DNA from: Hexactinellida sp. DTS-2022
Lineage: Eukaryota > Porifera > Hexactinellida
NCBI GenBank assembly: GCA_028753945.1
Contig: JAPNXP010000001.1
Location: 434,001 to 498,000 of the forward strand
Direction: 5' to 3'
Length of the DNA: 64,000 nucleotides
The notes beneath the pieces are model-generated. The model had not been told where the DNA came from, ran no database searches, and saw only the letters and a program-made list of their open reading frames with translations. A program made the position numbers and the translations under genes. Within the stretch, counting starts at the first letter, position 1. Each line of letters begins with the position of its first letter. Below, one piece after another: positions 57,348 to 64,000 of this stretch.

Positions 57348-60332
57348 ATGTATCGTCATAAGACCAGTCCTGAATACGTGGATTTCGTGCGAGACTTCAA
57401 CCGCCATATGAACGAGGTGCTGGACTCCAGTGACAAGCAGTTCCTCATCCATAGTCTCAAGCAGTACTTCACTTATAAAGACATCGAGAAGTTCGCTCTC
57501 TCCCTGGAGAGCTGTCTCAACACGGCGCGCAAGAGGGACCTGCTCCTCAAGATTAGGAACATTATAGCCAAGCAGGACCAGATCAAGTTCGACACAATCG
57601 CGCCCTACAACCAGAAGAGGAGTCGCGAGAGCAGAAGCGGCCAGCGGTCGCACCACTCGTACCCAAAGCGGACCCGTAGGAACCGAGCTCTCACAAGTGA
57701 GTTAAAATTAGAAATAACCAAGGATCCATCCTCGTTAGTACGAAGTTCGAACACTATTTCAGTCCCCTTCAAAGCCTCTTCAATACAATTGCTATTGGTT
57801 AATACGAGTGCCAGATAAGGCGCACGCATTTCACGGCCCCCTGGTGTCCGTACTAACGAGGTTCTATGTTTATTCGGTCTCTTGCAGCCTCAGTGGACCC
57901 GCCCAGAGAGAGAGACAGCGTGGTGTACGACAGCAGCCGCAAGGTGCGCGTGGTGCGCATCCCTGGTCTGGAGGAGGAGCTGGGCTTCAACGTGCGGGGA
58001 GGGAAGGACTTCGGAGTGGGAATCTACGTGAGCGGAGTGGAGAAGGGAAAGCTAGCGGACAACTGCGGGCTGAAACCCGGGGACCAGATCCTGGAAGTGA
58101 ATGGAATCGATTTCACAAACATACCACACTCCACTGCTGTTAAGGTGCTATAAACACTTAATTTATACAAATGTTGTGAGTTTACAGCTGTTTTCTCTCA
58201 GGTACTCAAGTCACACGGGAACCTGAACTTGATGGTACAGCGAGTCGGCCTAATTCCGCGCGACAGATCGGGAGAGACGCACTTCATCTGGATAGACCCG
58301 CTCTCCGGGAAACCTATAAAAGGGAGCACCTCTGTCGAGCCAGCGGAAGACAACACTTACGAGCAAAAAAGCGACTTACAGCTGATGACACGTTAGTCTA
58401 GATTCTAGTACAATCATGGCGTAATTTGAAAGGAAACATTTCTATATACGCGAAAATCGAGAGATAATCCCATAGAATACATACAAAATGTGTAATTTCT
58501 TCGCATGTGAGCGAGCTCAAACTAAATTTAGTCGCATACAATTAGCCTGTATGAAAGCCTATAGGATAGCAGGACTATTCGTATAATTGCATTGTGTAGG
58601 GACTGACGAGAGGAAGGTCCTGCTTAGAATATCGGAGGGCGGGAGCCTCGGGCTGAGCATTCGCGGGGGCCGCGAGTACGGCCTGGGGATCTACTTGAGT
58701 CGCGTGGACGAGGGGTCTGCTGCCCAGGAGGTGGGGCTCAGGGTGGGGGACCAAATTATGCGCGTCAATAACATATCGTTCCACAGCATCTCCCACGAGA
58801 GAGCAGTGCAGGTAATATAAGAGCCAGCAACTGTAATACCGATATTCCTAATCTCTTGATAGATAATATTAATATTTGACACAGTAAAAACACCAGTTAT
58901 AAGAACATTATATGCAGTTCCCGACGATGTTCTTATAACCGGCATCCACTGTACTATATTAATGTTGCACTGTTCTATGCGACCTCAGGTGCTGAAGAAC
59001 TACACACACCTGATGCTCACTATCCGTAACGTGGGTCGAATTCCGCACACATTCAAGCCGGCTAAGCCCGGCGGCTACGACAGCTCCACCTTCCCCAAGT
59101 CCCGCGGCAGGAAGCCCCGACCCCCTTTGAGGGCCATGCAGCAGAGAAACACCATGGACGGACTCAACCTAACTTTCAGCGGGAGAGACTCCAGCGCGGA
59201 GAAAGCACTGCCGGCACAGGTATAACTCAGTGGGTGTATACGGGATAACTTATTTGTTGTTGTCTTAGGAGCAGAGTCAGCTGATCCCAGAGAAACTCGA
59301 AGGTTCAAACTGGGAAACGAGGAAGAAGCCAGTCGCGAATCCGGCCATTTCCCGCGTAAAGAAAGCGGAGCCACCAAGTGGCACGCCCGCCAGTCCGATG
59401 TTCACGCGCTTCGTGGGGGGTCTCACGACGCTGTCGGCACAGGGGCTGTCGCAGTCGCGGGAGATGCTCCTGGACCGGACGCGGCGCGCGGGCGGCGAGT
59501 GGATCCTCTCGGACGTTAAGGCCGCCATTAAGACGTACGACGAGAACAAGGAGCTCGAGCCCTTCGCGCGCTTCTTCCGGGACATGGACCAGGTATGCCT
59601 AGCTACGCTCTTGGCCGTTAGTTATGTGCTTTCAGTTCCCAGACAAGAAGCTGGTTATCCAGGACGCGCGCTGCGTGCTGGAGCCACGACACGTGGAGCT
59701 GTTCGACCGGATAGTCGCGTACCGGCCCGAGCAGGCCCTCCTCAAGCCGGGCAAGCGGCTCTCCGCCTCCGGGGCCGCCGGGTTCTCTCGGCCCGCCCCG
59801 CGCGAGCGACCGGCGCACGTGCACAAGCTGCCGTCCAGTCTGCTGGGGATATTCGAGAGTCAGAACCTGGAGGAGCTGCTGGACCCCTCGCACAGCCCGC
59901 GGCACCGAGTCGCCGTGGAGGACAGGGTCAGGACCAGGTAACCACTGCATATCTATTGCCCCATCCGTTGCTACGCTTCTTCTTAGAGACTCGTTCCTGG
60001 CGATGCGGGAGCTGCGCGCGGAGCGAGGGGACCTCCAGCTGGAGGGGGGCGTGAGGAAGGTGCTGGTGGAGATATTCAAGAACTCGCCGATCCTCGGACT
60101 GAGCATCAGCGGCGGGTCTGACACGCCCAACCCGGAGGTCGTGATAGAGGAAGTGAAGCCGCGCGGGGCCGCCTACAGCGACGGGTTCCTGAAATCAGGT
60201 TTTGAGATTGTGAGTGTGAACTCCAGTCCTCTGGCGGGACACACGCACAGAGAAGTTGTGGACATAATAAGCAGGGCGTTCGCGGATTCAAAGGACACTC
60301 TCGAAATGGTTGTCATTCCGAATTTGATTTGA
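57348..60332 (+). CDS. WHRN: Whirlin, three-PDZ scaffold
   Basis: Eight exons (57348-57696, 57888-58144, 58202-58391, 58600-58811, 58989-59219, 59269-59592, 59636-59937, 59987-60332) give 736 residues with all phases matching. Order: first harmonin-homology domain (YVDFVRDFNRHM ... LLLKIRNII), PDZ1 (ELGFNVRGG ... GDQILEVNG), PDZ2 (SLGLSIRGG ... GDQIMRVNN), second harmonin-homology domain (WILSDVKAAIKTYDE ... HVELFDRIV), and PDZ3 (ILGLSISGGSDT ... IVSVNSSPLAGH). Two HHDs plus a C-terminal PDZ distinguish whirlin from harmonin, which has one HHD. In vertebrates it organises Usher protein complexes in stereocilia and photoreceptors; here a role in actin-rich sensory or collar projections is only inference. 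Intron 1 holds a pogo-like MITE and intron 4 a second-family MITE. Confidence 0.92.
57727..57867. repeat. pogo/Tc1-like MITE copy F in whirlin intron 1
   Basis: Left end ATCCTCGTTAGTACGAA, right end CGTACTAACGAGGTTCTA; the outermost bases are eroded. The inside shares AATACAATTGCTATTGGTTA-type sequence with copy C. Confidence 0.75.
58882..58951. repeat. 70-bp MITE in whirlin intron 4
   Basis: CAGTAAAAACACCAGTTATA at the left and TTATAACCGGCATCCACTG at the right form one nearly perfect hairpin, flanked by TA on the right. It is a shortened relative of the element in QSOX intron 2. Confidence 0.8.
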
Positions 60333-60560
60333 TGGCAAGCCAACCACTTATGCGGTCTGCCAGTGACAACTATAACTAAGTATTTTATACTAACCAGCCA
60401 ACCCCATAATTATATTTATTTACAAATAACAATTTCATTATACGTCTGTAATGTGATAGGAATTGTATTTCTTGAATTTTGTAATTCTCAATTTATTTAT
60501 ACTTTATTTTTATGATATTTATTTCACATATGACATATCACATGTTAATTAATTTCATAA

Positions 60561-61391
60561 TCAATTGACCCCTGTCTCTGCGCTAACCGAGGGGGGGTGC
60601 GGTTTCTTGCTGGGGGGTCGCAGGATGTACCTCTGCGAGACGGCCACGGGCTGGCTGTAGCCGCCCTCCAGGTGAGTGTCCTCGAACTTGACGTGGTACT
60701 CGTCGTACACGGTCCTGGGCTGCGAGTGCACCACGCCCGGATAGAAGCAGGTGGTGTGCGGGTACAGCCCGAGCACTGGGTCCCCGGGGGCGTAGAGGAG
60801 GCCGGGGTTCTTGCCGGGCTCCACTTTCTGGAGCGGCAGGAACGCGATGTGTCTGCGCTGCAGATAGTAGCTGGCGTCCTCGCGCTCTATGTCCTGCACG
60901 GCGTAGCGACCCGTGTACCCGTTGTAGCTCTGGATAACCCCCAGGATCCACTGGGAACTGCCCTCGCAGGAGGGGATGCGCGCCGCCACGTGGTCCCCGA
61001 TGCGCCCTTTGTACTTCTCGTCCGGCTGCACGTTTCCGCAGAGCGCGGGGGCCTTGTCGCTGTCGCCGCGCCAGACCGGAAGTCTGTCCGCGTGGTCGCG
61101 AAGCAGCGCGAAGAGAGTGCTCCTTCGGAAGGAGATCCCGATCTCCGCCGTCTCAGAGCTGCTCTCCCTGATTAGGAAGTCCACTTTCTTTATGGCTGCT
61201 TCTGCGTGGGACATCTGCAGAGACAGACTCTCCCCACTCTCCCTCCTGAGAGCCCCCCTGTCCCCTCTGTCCCCCCTGGCTCTGGCCTGCTCCAGCTGCT
61301 TGTGGCAGGCGGTGTTCTCATCCACCAGCTGCTGGATGAGCTCACTCAGGTCCCCCAGGGCCTCCGACGCACAGCTGGACCTCCTCTCCAT
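60561..61391 (-). CDS. SGF29: SAGA-associated factor 29
   Basis: A 276-residue single-exon protein, close to the human length of 293. The N-terminus is coiled coil (LSELIQQLVDENTACHKQL). The C-terminal tandem Tudor domain starts at about residue 130 with GDHVAARI, QWILGVIQSY, YAVQDIE, then VLGLYPHTTCFYPGVVH and FED, ending with QRYILRPP. The aromatic residues that read trimethylated H3K4 in SGF29 are in place (YAVQDIE, the TTCFY block). It should recruit the SAGA/ATAC acetyltransferase to H3K4me3, the mark written by KMT2, also in this window. It converges with whirlin (229 bp) and diverges from the FKBP gene (289 bp). Confidence 0.92.
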   Translation of the reverse strand: MERRSSCASEALGDLSELIQQLVDENTACHKQLEQARARGDRGDRGALRRESGESLSLQMSHAEAAIKKVDFLIRESSSETAEIGISFRRSTLFALLRDHADRLPVWRGDSDKAPALCGNVQPDEKYKGRIGDHVAARIPSCEGSSQWILGVIQSYNGYTGRYAVQDIEREDASYYLQRRHIAFLPLQKVEPGKNPGLLYAPGDPVLGLYPHTTCFYPGVVHSQPRTVYDEYHVKFEDTHLEGGYSQPVAVSQRYILRPPSKKPHPPSVSAETGVN

Positions 61392-61680
61392 CTAGTCGCT
61401 ACTGAGCTCACTTATTATAAGACAGCAAATAGTACCAATATATTGGCGTGCTGTCAAATAAATAAATCATAAACTAGTTACTAAATATAATTATCCATAG
61501 CATTCTATGTATCTAGTTTCATTGTTCAGATGAGATACCACATAAACCAGTTAGTTGCTAGCCGTAGTTGATACAATTCTATTAGTTTCGTTGTAGCTAA
61601 TTTCTTCTGTTATAATAGACAACTATAAAGGATTCTGATTAAATGAGTTGAATAAGAGTATAATTTAAAAGGTTACAGGC

Positions 61681-63170
61681 ATGCTATTAAGAATTCCTAT
61701 TCTCGCTAATCTCTTGCTATTCATATCCAGCTGTCTCTGCTCCCTATCAGAGCATGGCGAGCTCACAAACCCAGAGGGACTGGCTATTATGACCATTCAC
61801 AAGCCGGATATATGTTCAGCCCAGGCCCAGATCAATGACATTGTCTCATACCATTACATTGGCCGGTTGCTATCTAACAGTAAAATTTTTGGAAGAAGGT
61901 TAGTTTACTCATAAATAAAATAAAAATTTGTATTTGCTCTGCGGATTATTCGTTTGTTATTATTTTTTGGTTACTGTTGCTAGTTTCGATTATGACACGC
62001 CGTACATCACCCCTCTGGGACAAGCTAAGATAATAGCAGGCATGGACCAGGGATTGGTCGGGACTTGTATAGGCGAGAGGCGGCGGATCACGATCCCTCC
62101 TCACCTGGGCTATGGGAAGAGAGGAGTAGCGGACACAATACCACCTGGTGCCACACTGGTGTTCTACATAAAGCTCCTTGATATCGAGAGGGTAAGTAGA
62201 TATTGAGATCCCTCCTTCTGGTTACTATATATTTAATACAGTAGATAGGTTAGTACGTATTATCCGAGTGTACATACTAACCGAGTTGACACTACATAAT
62301 ATAAATTGACAAACTTTGTATATACATATTAGACGTACTAAACTAGGTACTACGTACTAACCGAGTTCTGTAATACAAACACTGTTCCAATAGAACGGTA
62401 TTTCTCTCGGCACCGATCAGAACATCGAGAGTCTATACAAGTCGGCAAATCGGAATTACGAAACTAGCAAGTGGCAGGATGCCCTGAATGCGTTCGAAGA
62501 GGCTTCTCGTCTGTTTAGCGATTTCGAGAACAAAACTGTAGAATGCGTTAGACACTGCAGCGAGTCTTCTACGCACAAGTAAGGCATTGGCTGATATTAA
62601 ATTAAATTAGCATATTACCCTTTGTATTCTATCCAGTCCGTATTATGACGATTCTGTTGAGATAGAAGACTCTCTTCTCGCGTACTCTCTACCTGGCATT
62701 GGTCCGGTTAAGGCCCTACTCCCCATGCTGCGGACCTCCAAATGCTTCTACTCGTGTCGAGCTAGTTCCTTCAAAAGGAAAGACTTTGAAATATCCTACG
62801 AGATAATCGATGCCTTTTTTTCAAAAAGTTTCTATCTCATGGTACAATGGGCTTACAACCAGGCGAGCAGCTTAATTAATTGTCTATTTTATTATGTAAT
62901 AACTTGTATAGAGCCAGTTTATCTAGAAGGTTGAGCTTTATAGAAGTACTCTAGTTTATTATTACTCTGTAGATAGGAGACATGGATGCTGCAGCCCTAT
63001 ACAACCAAATGTACTATAACCTATTCCCTGAGGAAGAAATGGCTAAGAACAACAAACGCTTCTACGAGCGTACACTGGGCGCTGATAAATATAACTCAAT
63101 TAGAAACAGAGCATTTACTTATGTCACGCATTATTACTACAACGTGGGAACTGAAGGTTCGTTAGTATAA
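61681..63170 (+). CDS. Predicted FKBP prolyl isomerase fused to a leprecan (CRTAP/P3H) module
   Basis: Hand-spliced exons 61681-61898, 61984-62191, 62394-62578, 62637-62862 and 62973-63170 give 344 residues, all phases matching. A signal peptide (LLRIPILANLLLFISSCLCS) precedes one FKBP domain (YHYIG ... FDYDTP ... IIAGMDQGLVG ... RRRITIPPHLGYGKRG ... PPGATLVFYIKLLDIER) that resembles the ER collagen chaperones FKBP9/10. Next comes the first half of a leprecan helical module: YKSANRNYETSKWQDAL, the C-x3-C pairs CVRHC and CFYSC, and YLMVQWAYNQIGDMDAAALY. The last intron begins with GC. The protein stops where CRTAP would enter its second half; no ER-retention tail or prolyl-hydroxylase domain is seen. 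If the exon-2 donor is not used, a stop at 62206 leaves FKBP alone. Confidence 0.7.
62236..62377. repeat. Eroded pogo-like element in the FKBP-leprecan intron
   Basis: CAGTAGATAGGTTAGTACGT at the left, and repeated CTAACCGAGTT and TACGTACTAACCGAGTTCTG words at the right, resemble degraded ends of the local MITE family. Boundaries are uncertain. Confidence 0.45.
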
Positions 63171-63455
63171 ACATAATACAACTTCCTAGTCACGATTTGT
63201 AGTTATGAGTGTTCTTTAATCGATAATTTGATTCATTACATACACATTGGCTGAAATCATATTACCGGAACAACACATCTACGAATCATGAATACACAAA
63301 AGTATGTAGAACTCGTATATGATAAAGGGTTGTCAAAGCAATGATGCTAATAAGGAATCTAACTTTTTTTTGAAAACGTGTTAGCAGTCTTAGAATCTAG
63401 ACTTACGACCTTAGTAACGCAGTGGTACTTTTGTTATGTGTTTATTCACAAACAA

Positions 63456-64000
63456 TCAGAATACACTTAATTTATCTCTTCTCACTGACGCAACGTTATC
63501 ATCTGTCTTAACAATTGATAAATAAGTAAAAAACATAGCGTAGGCCGAGAGGATGTGCCATAGGTCGTGTGAGTCGTAGAACCCCCACAGCACACACTCT
63601 CTGTTCAGCTCTTTAGACCGGACTGGTCCCATTGCCCAGTTCGTCACCTGGGCCCTGAACACACTGAGCGCTAGTATCCATAGCACAATGCTTAATATCC
63701 CGATTGAGAACGTGACTATGAATACGGGAGTGTTGTGTTTGTGCTCTCTCTTGACCAGCTTCATCACCCAGTAGTAGCAGAGGTAGAAACAGAAGTTCCC
63801 TCCGAACATGCCTATAAATATAGTCCCCATTTCCAGCTTTGGGATGAACAGCAGACAGCTGGAACCGCACAGATTGATTCCTAGCACGGAAAATATGTGA
63901 ACCATTCGGTGTTTGTTGTGGCTGGGCCAAAATACGCGGAAAATCGACTTTCGCTTTGTGATGACATCGTGTATCGTGAATATTAGCAGAGACGCATTTC
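63456..64000 (-). CDS. SIDT2: SID1 transmembrane family protein (SIDT), 3' part
   Basis: The frame stays open from the stop at 63456 to the window edge, so the 5' part is missing. About 180 C-terminal residues are present. After HDVITKRKSIFRVFW come four to five membrane helices, then RSKELNRECVLWGFYDSHDL, WHILSAYAMFF and the tail VRRDKLSVF. Human SIDT1/2 end in the same way (ESRELNR, the HD-x-WH-x-LS core with metal-binding histidines, then RRD-x-x-x-VF). The family is implicated in dsRNA uptake and in lysosomal nucleic acid or lipid transport. SIDT1 and SIDT2 cannot be separated here. Confidence 0.88.
   Translation of the reverse strand, partial: NASLLIFTIHDVITKRKSIFRVFWPSHNKHRMVHIFSVLGINLCGSSCLLFIPKLEMGTIFIGMFGGNFCFYLCYYWVMKLVKREHKHNTPVFIVTFSIGILSIVLWILALSVFRAQVTNWAMGPVRSKELNRECVLWGFYDSHDLWHILSAYAMFFTYLSIVKTDDNVASVRRDKLSVF

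Noticed and set aside
60597..61175. 192-codon plus-strand frame opposite SGF29
   Set aside because: Antisense shadow; the minus-strand frame encodes the SGF29 Tudor domain.
61681..62206. Stand-alone FKBP gene ending VSRY at 62206
   Set aside because: Not excluded, but it needs read-through of a strong GTAAGT donor and leaves the downstream leprecan exons without a start. The spliced fusion explains all exons.

Overview
The window is nuclear DNA from a metazoan. Genes are split by short GT-AG introns (often 50-100 bp) with consistent phases, and the gene set is animal in character: ATP6AP1, a trithorax-type KMT2, whirlin, IFT57, QSOX, a leprecan-type collagen chaperone and SIDT. Coding exons are far richer in G+C than the AT-rich spacers and introns. 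The species cannot be named. An early-branching or compact invertebrate such as a sponge would fit, but this is only inference. All multi-exon models were spliced by hand from reading frame, splice sites and remembered family sequences; internal phases agree throughout.

Layout, + strand unless stated. 1-9.5 kb: ATP6AP1 (V-ATPase accessory subunit, 5' end not found), with long AT-rich introns. 9.7-12.9 kb: an intronless PARP with three WWE domains plus WGR, then an RNF5/RNF185-type E3 ligase. 13.5-22.4 kb: a compact 20-exon KMT2A/B (MLL/Trx) gene whose introns hold a 16-bp minisatellite, two MITEs and a complete nested MRPL35 gene. 23.0-26.4 kb: two tandem NHL-repeat paralogues. 27.0-33.1 kb: a CCDC60-like gene, TRIT1 and a YPEL gene. 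34.2-36.7 kb: D2HGDH (minus) divergent from CFAP77. 36.9-39.2 kb: IFT57 and PHF5A. 39.5-50.3 kb: a head-to-tail run of QSOX, PPCS, TMED10, PIGO and a TLCD5-like gene. 50.8-54.2 kb: ARFGAP2/3 and POLR2H. 54.8-55.5 kb: a two-Ig-domain protein (minus). 56.8-60.3 kb: BBLN and whirlin. 60.6-61.4 kb: SGF29 (minus). 61.7-63.2 kb: an apparent FKBP-leprecan fusion. 63.5-64.0 kb: the 3' end of a SIDT gene (minus).

Functional themes are secretory pathway and ER folding (QSOX, PIGO, TMED10, ARFGAP2/3, RNF5-like, FKBP-leprecan), chromatin (KMT2, SGF29, PARP), cilia (CFAP77, IFT57, perhaps the CCDC60-like gene) and core RNA machinery (POLR2H, PHF5A, TRIT1). Small non-autonomous inverted-repeat elements with pogo/Tc1-like ends are scattered through introns and spacers.

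The strongest unusual signals are: (1) a predicted single gene joining an FKBP prolyl isomerase domain to half of a CRTAP/P3H helical module; (2) an array of about 18 copies of a 38-bp unit that duplicates an exon end together with its 5' splice site in QSOX; (3) acceptor-like sites directly before many start codons plus tightly packed same-strand genes, which suggests spliced-leader trans-splicing; (4) a MITE-derived tandem array in IFT57.
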